DNA of 64,000 bases from Geodermatophilus telluris (GTDB lineage Bacteria > Actinomycetota > Actinomycetes > Mycobacteriales > Geodermatophilaceae): assembly GCF_900102745.1 (NCBI RefSeq), contig NZ_FMZF01000001.1, positions 868,001 through 932,000 on the forward strand, given 5' to 3'. A program made the position numbers and the translations under genes. The notes beneath the pieces were generated by a model. That model had not been told where the DNA came from. It made no database searches and saw only the letters and a program-made list of their open reading frames with translations. Positions 23,112 through 31,552 of this stretch are shown one piece after another. Position 1 is the stretch's first letter; every line of letters starts with the position of its first letter.

Positions 23112-24236
23112 TCAGACCAGGCGGCGGGCGCCGGCGTAGCCGCCCATCGAGTCGACGCTGGCGACCTTGACCACGTCGCCCGACGTGGGCGCGTGCACCA
23201 TCTGGCCGTTGCCGATGTAGATGCCCACGTGGCTGACCGGGCTGTAGAAGAACACCAGGTCACCGGGCTGCAGCTGGGCGCGGGAGACCGCGGTGCCCAT
23301 CTTCGACTGCATGCTGCTGGAGTGCGGGAGGCTCACGCCGGCCGCGCGGTAGGCGTACTGGGTGAGCCCGGAGCAGTCGAAGGAGCCGGGCCCGGCGGCG
23401 GCCCAGACGTAGGGCTTGCCGCGCTGGGCCATGGCGGTGGCCACGACGGTCGAGGCGGCCCCGCTGTCGCCGGCCGGGACGGCGGTCGTGGTCTCGGCGG
23501 AGGCGGACGACGAGGCCGGCGCGCTGGTCGCGGCGGGCTCGCTGCGCTCCTCGTCGCGGCTGGCCCGGGTGTCCTCGGCGGCGTGCGCGGCCGCGGCGGC
23601 CTCCAGCGCGGCGCGCCGCTCCTCGGCGCTGAGCCGGGCGTAGTCGGCCTGGTAGTCGGCGATCTGGTGCTCGAGGTCGGCCTGCTGGGCGGCGACGTCG
23701 TCGTAGAGGCGCTGCGCCTCGGCGGCGGTCTGCGCGGCCTGCGCCTGCGCGGCCGTGGCGGTGTCGGTGGCGGTGACGGCCTGGCCGAGCAGCTCGTTCT
23801 GGTAGCCGGCGACGCCCTGCAGGAGGGTGACCCGGTTGACGAACTCGTCGGCGTCGGCGCTGGTCATGAGCGCCTGCAGCGAGCCCATGCTCTCCCCGGT
23901 GTAGGCCGAGCGGGCGATGCCGACGACCTGCCGGCGGGCGGTGTCGACGGCGGCCTGCGCCTCGGCGAGGGTGGCGGCGGCGGCCTCGGCGGCGGCCTGC
24001 TGGGCGGCCAGGGTCTCGCGGGCCTCGTTGAAGCGCTCGGTCACGACCTCGAGCTCGTGCCCGCGGGCGGCGACCAGGTCGGCGGCCGCGGCCGCGCTGG
24101 TCGGCTCCTCGGCCGCGGCCGGCGTGGCGGCCAGCCCGGCGCCCAGGCCGAGGACCCCGGCGAGGGCGAGGACGGCCCGGCGGCGCGACCGGGTGGTCGC
24201 GGGCGTGCCGGGGACGGTCGTGCGGGGGAACGCCAC
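23112..24236 (-). CDS. Secreted NlpC/P60 peptidoglycan endopeptidase (RipA-like)
   Basis: A 374-residue exported cell-wall hydrolase. The N-terminus has a twin-basic stretch and a hydrophobic signal, AVLALAGVLGLGAGLAATPAAA, cleaved near AAAEE. Residues about 45-210 form a long Ala-rich coiled coil, then an Asp/Glu/Ser linker, then the NlpC/P60 domain. Catalytic Cys288 is in FDCSGLTQYAYRAAGVSLPHSS, and the His is in VSHVGIYIGNGQMVHA. It should cut peptide stems during cell separation. The GTG at 24236 has AAGGAGAG upstream and lies behind a c-di-AMP riboswitch, the usual control for such genes in actinobacteria. Confidence 0.93.
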   Translation of the reverse strand: MAFPRTTVPGTPATTRSRRRAVLALAGVLGLGAGLAATPAAAEEPTSAAAAADLVAARGHELEVVTERFNEARETLAAQQAAAEAAAATLAEAQAAVDTARRQVVGIARSAYTGESMGSLQALMTSADADEFVNRVTLLQGVAGYQNELLGQAVTATDTATAAQAQAAQTAAEAQRLYDDVAAQQADLEHQIADYQADYARLSAEERRAALEAAAAAHAAEDTRASRDEERSEPAATSAPASSSASAETTTAVPAGDSGAASTVVATAMAQRGKPYVWAAAGPGSFDCSGLTQYAYRAAGVSLPHSSSMQSKMGTAVSRAQLQPGDLVFFYSPVSHVGIYIGNGQMVHAPTSGDVVKVASVDSMGGYAGARRLV

Positions 24237-24258
24237 GGTCGGCGACTCTCCTTCTCCC

Positions 24259-24386
24259 AGGCCGCCTACCGGGTTAGCTGACGGGTTCGGGCGTGGAGTC
24301 GCCCGGCGCGCACGCGCGCCACACCCCAGGACTGCGATGGGTCCCCGGCCCGGTAACCCCGCGGGGTCACCGGCTCGACGGCGTCC
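24259..24386 (-). promoter_or_regulatory. c-di-AMP (ydaO/yuaA-type) riboswitch
   Basis: On the minus strand, 23 nt upstream of the NlpC/P60 start. The hallmark is GCCCGAACCCGTCAGCTAAC (24273-24292) followed by CCGGTAGGC, the most conserved part of the ydaO aptamer. Further 5' are GGGGTTACCGGGCCGGGGAC and CCATCGCAGTCCTGGGGTG, with a variable GC stem between. Rising c-di-AMP is known to switch such genes off. Confidence 0.93.
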
Positions 24387-24434
24387 GCGGGGTGTCACCC
24401 AGGCCGGTGACGGAGCGCCCCGTCGGACACACAG

Positions 24435-24464
24435 AGAGTAGGCAGCGTGACCCCTGCGTGACAA
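24435..24464 (-). promoter_or_regulatory. Promoter of the riboswitch-NlpC transcript
   Basis: Minus strand TTGTCA (24459-24464), an 18-nt spacer and TACTCT (24435-24440). It would start RNA near 24428, leaving about 40 nt before the aptamer. No better pair is seen in the 328-bp gap, whose remaining right part (24465-24550) holds the upstream region of the small lipoprotein gene. Confidence 0.6.
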
Positions 24465-24564
24465 TCCCCTCCGTGTGATTCCGTCAGCGTGATCCCGGTG
24501 ACGGCGGGCACAGCCCCGCCGGGCGCCGGTTTGGGACGGGCCCGGGCCGAGCAGGAGGCGGGGC

Positions 24565-24789
24565 ATGTCCTCCTCCACCCGGATGCGCCTCGCCCGGCCG
24601 CTCGTCGTGCTCGCCCTGCTCGGGTCCGTGGTCGCCTGCGGCGACAACACCGACTTCTCCCGGGGGCCGACGAACTGCGACTCGGCCGGGGAGAACGCCA
24701 GCAACGAGAACGACGCCAGCTGCCAGGAGACCGGCGAGAACCCGGGCAACGACGCGCCGACGACCGACGACGCGAACCCCGGCGGCTGA
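24565..24789 (+). CDS. Small putative lipoprotein
   Basis: A 74-residue exported protein. It has a basic start (MSSSTRMRLARP), a hydrophobic core and a lipobox V-V-A-C with the modified Cys at about residue 25; the mature part is hydrophilic and rich in Asn, Asp and Glu. AGGAGG six nt before the ATG supports expression. No domain is recognised. It is divergent from the NlpC/P60 riboswitch unit and 47 bp before the YihY-like gene. A role in the cell envelope is likely only because of the signal. Confidence 0.75.
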   Translation: MSSSTRMRLARPLVVLALLGSVVACGDNTDFSRGPTNCDSAGENASNENDASCQETGENPGNDAPTTDDANPGG

Positions 24790-24836
24790 GCACCGCGTCG
24801 GGACCGGCGGCGGGCACGGGCTGGTGGCGTGAGCCG

Positions 24837-25913
24837 GTGAGCCCTGGACGGACGTGGACGGCGGCCCGGCTCGGCGCCGAGGCGCGGACGCTCCTGGGCA
24901 GCGCGCGCCACCAGCTGCACGGCCGCGACCTGGCCCTGATCGCGGCGGGCCTGACCTTCTACGCCGGCATCGCGGTGGTGCCGCTGCTGCTGGTCGCCGT
25001 CCGGCTCACCGCGCTGGTCACCTCGGCGGAGGAGGTGCGCGCCCTCACCGCGCGGCTGACCGAGCTGCTGCCCGCCCAGCTGGGCGCCCCGGACGCCGTC
25101 GAGCGGCTGGTGGCCGCGGGCGTGCGGGTGGACCTGCTCGGGTTCCTGCTGGCGCTGCTGCCCATGTCGCTCTACGGGGAGGGCCTGCGCCGGGCGCTGC
25201 TGCGGTTCAGCCAGCGGCAGGAGACCCTCACCGCCTGGCGGGGGCGGCTGCTGGCGATGCCGCTGGTGCTGCTCACGCCCGCGCTGCTGTACCCGCTGCT
25301 GCTGGCCGCCTCGGTGATGGCCGACCTGGCCCGGGAGGACGGCGCCGCCCCGGCCTTCGGCCGCTTCGCCGTCGGCTACTACTCGGTGCTGTTCGTGCTC
25401 ACCGTGCCGCTGCTGTGGGGGTTCGGCGTGGTGGCCGGGGTCCGGCGCCGCCGCGCCGCGCTGGTCACCGGGGCGCTGTTCACCGCGGCCTGCCTGTCGG
25501 GGTTCCTGCAGGGCTTCGTGCTGTTCCTGTCCCTGCCGCTGGACCTCGGGGCGCCCTTCGGCGGGCTGGTGGCCGTCGGCGCGGTGGTCGCCGTCGCCCT
25601 GTGGATGTTCCTGCTGCACCTGGTGCTGCTCGGCGGGTGGCTGCTCACCCAGGCCCTCGACGAGCGGCTCGGCCGGCCTCAGCCCGGGGGACCCCCGGGC
25701 GGGCCGCCGGGCGGGGACGACGGCCGCCCGTCCGGAGCGGGCGCGGCGGGCGCCGTGGGCGGCTCGGGCGCCGGGGGGGCCCCCTCCTCCGGGGCCGGCG
25801 CGGGCGCCGGCTCCGGCGGGGGCGCGGGCTCCGGCTCGGGCGCCGGTGCCTCGGCGGGCGGCTCCGGTTCGGGCTCCGGTTCGGGTTCGGGCTCCGGCGC
25901 GGGCTCCACGTAG
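24837..25913 (+). CDS. YihY/BrkB-family membrane protein with Gly/Ser tail
   Basis: A 358-residue protein. Residues about 1-285 are the YihY/virulence factor BrkB fold with six membrane segments, starting with RDLALIAAGLTFYAGIAVVPLLL and ending LHLVLLGGWLLTQALDERLG. The family is of uncertain function (once called ribonuclease BN in error). From about residue 282 the sequence becomes a Gly/Ser/Ala tail of about 75 residues whose DNA (25679-25913) is also the 3' end of the convergent PBP gene. The GTG at 24837 is chosen over upstream in-frame starts, which would run through the lipoprotein gene. Confidence 0.82.
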   Translation: MSPGRTWTAARLGAEARTLLGSARHQLHGRDLALIAAGLTFYAGIAVVPLLLVAVRLTALVTSAEEVRALTARLTELLPAQLGAPDAVERLVAAGVRVDLLGFLLALLPMSLYGEGLRRALLRFSQRQETLTAWRGRLLAMPLVLLTPALLYPLLLAASVMADLAREDGAAPAFGRFAVGYYSVLFVLTVPLLWGFGVVAGVRRRRAALVTGALFTAACLSGFLQGFVLFLSLPLDLGAPFGGLVAVGAVVAVALWMFLLHLVLLGGWLLTQALDERLGRPQPGGPPGGPPGGDDGRPSGAGAAGAVGGSGAGGAPSSGAGAGAGSGGGAGSGSGAGASAGGSGSGSGSGSGSGAGST

Positions 25914-28144
25914 TCGCTGCCGTTGCTCACCAGGACGAGGACCTCCTGGCCGGGGACGGCGCGGCTGCCGCGCGGCGGGCTGGTCCCCAGCAGCGTGCCC
26001 GCGGGCTCGTCGCCGTCGACCCGCACCGTCCGCGGCACGAACCCGGCGTCGGTGAGGGTGGCGGTGCAGCTGCGCACGCCCGAGCAGCCGGGTACCGGGC
26101 GGGTGTTGCCGTTCATCACCGTCTCGTCGGCCGGCGGGAACTCCCCGCTGCCCCGGGCGTCCAGGATCGGCGCCATGGCGTCGCGCCAGATGGTGGCGCC
26201 CTTGCCGCCGCCGAACCCGCCGACGTCCTCGTTCTCCTTGGGGTTGAGCACCATGACGCTGGCGGTGATCTCGGGGGTGTAGCCGACGAAGGCCACCGAG
26301 TAGTTGTCCTGCGAGGTGCCGGTCTTGCCGGCGATCTGGTGCCCGCGCACGTAGGCGCGCGACCCGGTCTGGCCCGGGTTCCCCGGCTCGACGTCCTTGC
26401 GCAGCATCTGGTTCATCGTGGTCGCGACGCCCGGCGGGATGGCCTCGGGCGTGCACCGGTCGCCCACCGGCAGCGGCTCGCCGTCGGCGCCGACCGCGGG
26501 CTCGCCGTGCTGGTCGAGCACGGCGGTCACCGGGACGACGTCGCACTGGGTGCCGCCGGCGGCGAAGGTCGAGTACGCGCTGGCCAGCGCCAGCGGGCTG
26601 GTGGCCTCCGACCCGAAGGTGAACGAGCCGCGGTTCTCGTCGACGATCTGCTGCGCCAGCCCCGGCGGGCTGAACTGGAACAGGCCCATCGCCTCGGCCA
26701 TCCGCACCGGCTCCTCCACGCTGCCGAGGGCGTCCTCCAGCGCGAGGAAGTAGGTGTTGGACGACTGGTAGAGCGCCGTCGTCAGGTCCAGGGTCGGCCG
26801 GTAACCCGACCCGGCGTTGCGCACGCAGTACCGGCCGTCGGTGTCACGGCCCTGGCAGGGACCGGAGTAGACCCGCGACACGTAGGGCTCGGGCGCGGTG
26901 AGCGTGTAGTAGGAGGAGTACCCGCGGGCCAGCGCCGCCGCGGCGACGAACACCTTGTAGGTCGAGCCCGAGCCCTGGCTGGGCCAGGTGTTGAGGTTGA
27001 ACGACTCCTGCCGCGGGTCGGACCGGTCGTAGCCGAACACCCGGTTGACGCTCATCGCCAGCAGGTGGCCGGTGCCCGGCTCCACCGCGGTGAACATGCC
27101 GGCCAGCGAGTCGTCGACGGCCAGCGTCTCCAGCACCGCGGCGTCGCCGGAGCGCTGCAGCTCGGGGTCCAGCGTCGTCTGGACGACGTAGCCGCCGTTG
27201 TCGAGCTGCTCCTGGGTGAGCCCGAGCTCCTGGGTGAGGTGGCGCTGCACGAAGTCGCACACGTAGGGGCCGACGGTGGCCTGCGCGCACCCGCGCGGCG
27301 GCGCGGGGGCCGGCGCCAGCCCCAGCGGCTCGGCCTGCGCCGCGGTGGCCTCCTCGGCGCCGACGAGGCCCTGCTCGGCCATCCGGGACAGCACCTCGTT
27401 GCGGCGGGCGAGGGCCGCGTCGGGGGCGGTGAACGGGTCGTCGGAGGTCGGGCTCTGCACCAGCCCGGCCAGCAGCGCGGCCTGCGGCAGGGTGAGCGCG
27501 GCGGCGTCGACGCCGAAGAAGGCGCGGGCGGCGGGCTGCACGCCGTAGGCGTTGGAGCCGAAGTAGACGATGTTGAGGTAGCGGGTGAGGAGCTCGTCCT
27601 TGCTGTAGACGTCCTCGAGGGCCAGCGCCAGACGGGCCTCGCGCAGCTTGCGGCCCAGGGTCTGCTCGGTGGCCGCCTGCCGCTCCTCCGGGGTGTCGGC
27701 CGTCTGCAGCAGCGTCTGCTTGACCAGCTGCTGGGTGAGCGTCGACCCGCCCTCCTGCACGCCGCCGGCCGCGAGGTTGGTGACCAGCGCGCGCAGCGTG
27801 CCCTGCACGTCGAGGCCGCGGTGCCCGTAGAAGCGGGCGTCCTCGATGGCGACCATCGCCTGCTTCATGACCTCGGCGATCTCGCCGGGCTCCACCGGGT
27901 CGCGGTTCTCGTCGTAGAAGTACGTGACGGGCTCGCCGTCGGCGGCGAGCAGCACGGTGTTGCCCGGTGGCGGGTCGACGGTGAACTCCGTGGGCAGGTC
28001 ACCGAGCAGGCCGGTGGACTGCTGCGCCGCGACCGCGGGCACGCCGACCCAGGGCAGCAGCAGGCCCGCCACGAGCGCCCCGGCGACGACGATCGTCGCG
28101 GCCAGGCGCAGCAGCGCGTCCCCCCGGCTCCACTGCCGGTCCAT
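25679..28144 (-). CDS. Class A penicillin-binding protein (glycosyltransferase/transpeptidase)
   Basis: An 821-residue bifunctional cell-wall synthase. An N-terminal membrane anchor (about 12-40) is followed by the GT51 glycosyltransferase, with catalytic Glu101 in AIEDARFYGHRGLD and the GGSTLTQQLVKQ motif. The transpeptidase domain has S394-T-Y-K397, S-S-N in LYQSSNTYFLALED, and K607-T-G in IAGKTGTSQDN. A C-terminal PASTA-like domain (GFVPRTVRVDGDEPAGTLLG) precedes a Pro/Glu/Ala tail of about 75 residues encoded opposite the YihY-like Gly/Ser tail. ATG with GAGGAGG upstream. It polymerises lipid II and cross-links peptidoglycan outside the membrane. Confidence 0.95.
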   Translation of the reverse strand: MDRQWSRGDALLRLAATIVVAGALVAGLLLPWVGVPAVAAQQSTGLLGDLPTEFTVDPPPGNTVLLAADGEPVTYFYDENRDPVEPGEIAEVMKQAMVAIEDARFYGHRGLDVQGTLRALVTNLAAGGVQEGGSTLTQQLVKQTLLQTADTPEERQAATEQTLGRKLREARLALALEDVYSKDELLTRYLNIVYFGSNAYGVQPAARAFFGVDAAALTLPQAALLAGLVQSPTSDDPFTAPDAALARRNEVLSRMAEQGLVGAEEATAAQAEPLGLAPAPAPPRGCAQATVGPYVCDFVQRHLTQELGLTQEQLDNGGYVVQTTLDPELQRSGDAAVLETLAVDDSLAGMFTAVEPGTGHLLAMSVNRVFGYDRSDPRQESFNLNTWPSQGSGSTYKVFVAAAALARGYSSYYTLTAPEPYVSRVYSGPCQGRDTDGRYCVRNAGSGYRPTLDLTTALYQSSNTYFLALEDALGSVEEPVRMAEAMGLFQFSPPGLAQQIVDENRGSFTFGSEATSPLALASAYSTFAAGGTQCDVVPVTAVLDQHGEPAVGADGEPLPVGDRCTPEAIPPGVATTMNQMLRKDVEPGNPGQTGSRAYVRGHQIAGKTGTSQDNYSVAFVGYTPEITASVMVLNPKENEDVGGFGGGKGATIWRDAMAPILDARGSGEFPPADETVMNGNTRPVPGCSGVRSCTATLTDAGFVPRTVRVDGDEPAGTLLGTSPPRGSRAVPGQEVLVLVSNGSDYVEPAPEPEPEPEPEPEPPAEAPAPEPEPAPPPEPAPAPAPEEGAPPAPEPPTAPAAPAPDGRPSSPPGGPPGGPPG

Positions 28145-28224
28145 GGGCTCCCCTCCTCGGCCGCGCCCATGGAAACGGAGATCGACAGGGACCACAACCA
28201 CCCGCGCCGAACGAGTGGTCCCGG

Positions 28225-30288
28225 TCACCCCGCCAGGGGCGCCGGCAGGTCGTCGCGGTGCAGGACGACGAGGGTGCTCACCGCCCGGGTGAGCACCACG
28301 TAGAGCCGGTTGAGGCCGCGTGGCTCGGCGGCGGCGATGGCCGCCGGGTCGGCGACCACGACCGCGTCGAACTCCAGCCCCTTGGCCAGCGTCGCGGGCA
28401 CGACGGCGACCCGCCCGGCGGCCGCGCCGTCGTCGGCCAGCACCGCGGCGGGCAGCCCGGCGTCCCGCAGCGCCCCGGTCACCGCCGGGACCGCGGCGTC
28501 GGCGCAGACGACGCCCACCGACCCGGGCCCGGCGGCGAGCGCGGTGACGACCTCGGCCAGCGGGCCCGCGAGGTCGGCGACCGGCCGCACCTCCAGCGCC
28601 CCGGCCTCGTGGCGCACCGCGGTGGCCGCGGGCAGGCCCGGGGCGATGGCCGGCAGCAGCCGGTTGGCGTAGTCGAGCACCTCGGCGGGCACGCGGTAGC
28701 CGCGGGTGAGCGGCCGGACCGCGGTGTCCGGGCGGCCGAGCCCGGCCAGCGTGGGCGCCCAGTCCGACGGCGACCACGGGCTGGTGGCCTGCGCGAGGTC
28801 GCCGAGCACGGTGAGCGAGCCGGCGGCCAGCCGGCGGGCCACCGCGCGGCACTGCATGGGCGAGAGGTCCTGCGCCTCGTCGACGACGACGTGCCCGTAG
28901 CCGGGGGTGCGCTCGAGGAGCCCGGCGGCCTCGTCGACGAGCACGGCGTCGGCCCCGGTCCACGGCGCGGTGCGTGGCGAGCGGGTGGCCGGCCGCAGCA
29001 GCAGGGCCTGCTCGTCGTCGGTGAGCAGCCCGCGCGCGGCCCGGGCGAGGACGGCGGGGTCGGTGAGCAGCGCGGCCACGAGCCCCTCGGCGTCCCGGGC
29101 GGGCCAGACGGCGTCGCAGAACGCGCGCACCTCCGGGCTGCGGGCCGCGCGGCGGGTCTCGGCGTCCGTCGGGCTGCCGCCGGCCTCCTCCTTCTGCCGC
29201 CGCGCGTCCTCGGCCAGCAGCATCGCCAGCCGCTCACGGCCGGCCGAGTAGTGCAGGCGCTGCTGGTCGTCGGCGCCGCGGCCGCGTCGGCGCAGGTCGT
29301 CGACGTGGCGCTTGAGTCGCTCGACCGGCACCCGGTACCGGCGGCCGGCCAGTGGTACCAGGACGTCGTCCGCGGGCTTGGCGATCGCGCCCCACAGCGC
29401 CCGCTCCAGGACCTGCGCCATGCGGGCGTCGCCCTTGAGGGCCGCGACCTCCGGGCGGTCCTGGGCGCGCACCGGGACGCGCGCGGTGAGCGCGGCGACC
29501 GTCGTCTGCTCGACGTCGACCTCGCCGAGGGTGGGCAGCACCTGCTCGATGTAGCGCAGGAACGCCCGGTTGGGGCCGACGACGAGCACGCCGGTGCGCG
29601 CCAGCTGGCCGCCGTGCGTGTAGAGCAGGTAGGCGGCGCGGTGCAGGCCGACGGCGGTCTTGCCGGTGCCCGGGGCGCCCTGCACGCAGACCGACTCGGC
29701 CAGCGGCGCGCGCACGATCTCGTCCTGCTCGGGCTGGATGGTGGCCACGATGTCGCGCATCGGGCCGCTGCGCGGGCGCTCGATCTCGGCCCGCAGGAGG
29801 GCACCGTCGCCCTCCTCACCGGCGCCGAGCAGCTCGTCCTCGTAGCCGGTGAGCTCACCACCGGAGAAGCCGAAGCGGCGGCGGCGGACCAGACCCTGGG
29901 GGTCGGCCGCACTGGCCCGGTAGAAGGGCCGGCTCATCGGCGCCCGCCAGTCGATGACCACCGGCCGGCCCGCGGCGTCGCGGACGTGGCGGCGGCCGAT
30001 GTGGAAGGTCTCCTCCCCGGTGTCGGTGCGGCCGAAGAACGGCGGGACGCCGGGGTCGGCGGCCAGCGAGCGCAGCCGCTCGGCACGGGCGGCACCGAGG
30101 CGCTCGGAGGCCCAGGCGTCGACGCCGGCGTCGACGACGGCGGAGGCGGCGGCGCGCATCCCGGTCAGGCAGTCCCCGGCGAGGGCCAGGTGGGCGCGCT
30201 CGGCGGCGAGGACGGGGTCGGTCGCGGCGGGGGTGGTGTCGGTGGGGGGCGTGTCGGTCGGTGTCGTGTCGGTCGGGGTCGCGGACAC
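28225..30288 (-). CDS. HelD-like UvrD-superfamily ATPase
   Basis: A 687-residue superfamily 1 ATPase. After a Thr/Pro/Asp repeat tail (PTDTTPTDTPPTDTTP) comes a helical arm (about 25-120), then Walker A in VQGAPGTGKTAVGLHRAAYLL with Lys210, Walker B in VVVDEAQDLSPMQCRAV, and the C-terminal motif VVPATLAKGLEFDAVVV. The order matches HelD, which releases stalled RNA polymerase; some actinobacterial HelD proteins protect against rifampicin. I see no 19-bp rifampicin-associated element upstream. The GTG has TAGCGT 9 nt before it, suggesting a leaderless mRNA. Confidence 0.85.
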   Translation of the reverse strand: MSATPTDTTPTDTPPTDTTPAATDPVLAAERAHLALAGDCLTGMRAAASAVVDAGVDAWASERLGAARAERLRSLAADPGVPPFFGRTDTGEETFHIGRRHVRDAAGRPVVIDWRAPMSRPFYRASAADPQGLVRRRRFGFSGGELTGYEDELLGAGEEGDGALLRAEIERPRSGPMRDIVATIQPEQDEIVRAPLAESVCVQGAPGTGKTAVGLHRAAYLLYTHGGQLARTGVLVVGPNRAFLRYIEQVLPTLGEVDVEQTTVAALTARVPVRAQDRPEVAALKGDARMAQVLERALWGAIAKPADDVLVPLAGRRYRVPVERLKRHVDDLRRRGRGADDQQRLHYSAGRERLAMLLAEDARRQKEEAGGSPTDAETRRAARSPEVRAFCDAVWPARDAEGLVAALLTDPAVLARAARGLLTDDEQALLLRPATRSPRTAPWTGADAVLVDEAAGLLERTPGYGHVVVDEAQDLSPMQCRAVARRLAAGSLTVLGDLAQATSPWSPSDWAPTLAGLGRPDTAVRPLTRGYRVPAEVLDYANRLLPAIAPGLPAATAVRHEAGALEVRPVADLAGPLAEVVTALAAGPGSVGVVCADAAVPAVTGALRDAGLPAAVLADDGAAAGRVAVVPATLAKGLEFDAVVVADPAAIAAAEPRGLNRLYVVLTRAVSTLVVLHRDDLPAPLAG

Positions 30289-30337
30289 GGTCGGAGGACG
30301 CTACGCCCTCCCGCGCGCCCCGTCACGCGGGTTTCCC

Positions 30338-30383
30338 GGGGCAACTCCGCGGAAGTGCACGGGGCGACTCCGCGGAAGTGCAC
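30338..30383. repeat. Two tandem 23-bp direct repeats
   Basis: Units 30338-30360 and 30361-30383 are identical except for one base (GGGGCAACTCC versus GGGGCGACTCC); both continue with CTCCGCGGAAGTGCAC, and a partial third begins CGGGGCG. TCCGCGGA is palindromic. They occupy the 142-bp gap between the divergent HelD-like and alcohol dehydrogenase genes and could be operator sites. Confidence 0.8.
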
Positions 30384-30430
30384 CGGGGCGTGGCCGTGTG
30401 GTGCCGCGGGCCCGTGGGGAGGTACCGGGC

Positions 30431-31447
30431 ATGCCCGACACGATGCTCGCCGGCCGGTTGAACGTGCGCACCAGGAGGTTCGAGGTCACGGAGGTCCCGC
30501 GGCCGACGCCCGGTCCCGGGCAGGTGCTCGTCGAGGTGCGGGCCGCCGGCATCTGCCTGTCCGACGTCCACCTGGTCGACGGCACGCTCAGCCCGCTGTT
30601 CCTGCAGGGCGAGGAGGTCACGCTCGGGCACGAGGTGGCCGGCGTCGTCGCCGACCTCGGGGAGGGCGTGACCGGCTGGCGGCCCGGCCAGCGGGTCACC
30701 CTCCAGGCCGGCGAGGAGGTCGACGGCTGGATCCACACCCGGGGCGTCGACTACGACGGCGGCTGGGCGCAGTACGCGCTGGCCACCGTCGGCACGCTGG
30801 TGCCCATCCCCGACGAGCTGCCCTTCGAGCAGGCCTGCATCATCCCCGACGCGGTGTCCACGCCGTGGGCCTCGATCGTGCGCACGGCCGGGGTGCGCGC
30901 CGGTGAGCCGGTGGGCGTGTGGGGCATCGGCGGGCTCGGCGCGCACGCCGTCCAGCTGCTGCGGCTGGCCGGGGCGGCGCCGATCGTCGCCGTCGACCCG
31001 GTGGAGTCGGCGCGGGAGCGGGCGCTGGCCCTCGGCGCGGACCTGGCGCTCGACCCGTCGGAGGACGTCGCGACGCGGGTGCGCGAGCTGACCGGGGGCC
31101 TCGGGCTGTCCCACGCCTTCGACTTCGCCGGGGTGCCGCCGGTGCGGGAGCAGGCGGTGCGCTGCCTCGAGCGCGACGGCGGGCTGGTGCTCGTCGGCCT
31201 GACCGACCAGCCGCTGACCCTCCGCAACGGCACCCAGTTCTCCTACTTCGGCCAGCGGCTGCTGGGCCACTACGGCTCCGAGCCGCAGCACGTCGAGCAG
31301 CTGGTGCGCCTGGTCCGGCACGGCCGGCTGGACCTGTCCCGCTCGATCTCCGGCACGCTGCCGCTGACCGAGGCCGCCCGTGGCATCGAGGCGCTCGAGC
31401 GCAAGGAGGGCAACCCGATCCGGCTGGTCCTGCTCCCGAACGGCTGA
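30431..31447 (+). CDS. Zinc-type alcohol dehydrogenase (MDR family)
   Basis: A 338-residue medium-chain dehydrogenase. The catalytic zinc ligands are suggested by AAGICLSDVHLVDG and TLGHEVAGVV, and the Rossmann motif by VWGIGGLGAHAVQLLRLAG, followed by the NAD-selecting acidic residue in IVAVDPVE. The usual four-Cys structural zinc lobe is absent: the segment after GQRVTLQAG runs into WIHTRGVDYDGGWAQYA without cysteines. Substrate unknown. The ATG follows a 142-bp gap with tandem 23-bp repeats; it is divergent from the HelD-like gene. Confidence 0.88.
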   Translation: MPDTMLAGRLNVRTRRFEVTEVPRPTPGPGQVLVEVRAAGICLSDVHLVDGTLSPLFLQGEEVTLGHEVAGVVADLGEGVTGWRPGQRVTLQAGEEVDGWIHTRGVDYDGGWAQYALATVGTLVPIPDELPFEQACIIPDAVSTPWASIVRTAGVRAGEPVGVWGIGGLGAHAVQLLRLAGAAPIVAVDPVESARERALALGADLALDPSEDVATRVRELTGGLGLSHAFDFAGVPPVREQAVRCLERDGGLVLVGLTDQPLTLRNGTQFSYFGQRLLGHYGSEPQHVEQLVRLVRHGRLDLSRSISGTLPLTEAARGIEALERKEGNPIRLVLLPNG

Positions 31448-31458
31448 GAGACGACACG

Positions 31459-31475
31459 GCGGTCCTCCGGACCGC
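31459..31475. terminator. Short terminator hairpin
   Basis: GCGGTCC (31459-31465), loop TCC, GGACCGC (31469-31475), 12 bp past the alcohol dehydrogenase stop and before the convergent VLRF1 gene. Confidence 0.55.
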
Positions 31476-31552
31476 ACCGCGGCCCGGTGCCGTCCCCCAG
31501 CGGCGCTGAGCCGTACCCGCCCGTCCTCGCGCAGCCCTCCGGGCCCCACTCG

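Noticed and set aside
24854-28303. 1149-codon plus-strand frame across the YihY-like gene and opposite the PBP
   Set aside because: Out of frame with the YihY-like protein and antisense to the PBP; shadow of high GC content.
30338-30383. CRISPR array
   Set aside because: Two contiguous repeats with no spacers and no cas genes in the window.
30289-30430. Rifampicin-associated element upstream of the HelD-like gene
   Set aside because: The expected inverted repeat GGGGCTTGC..GCAAGCCCC is not present on either strand of this gap.
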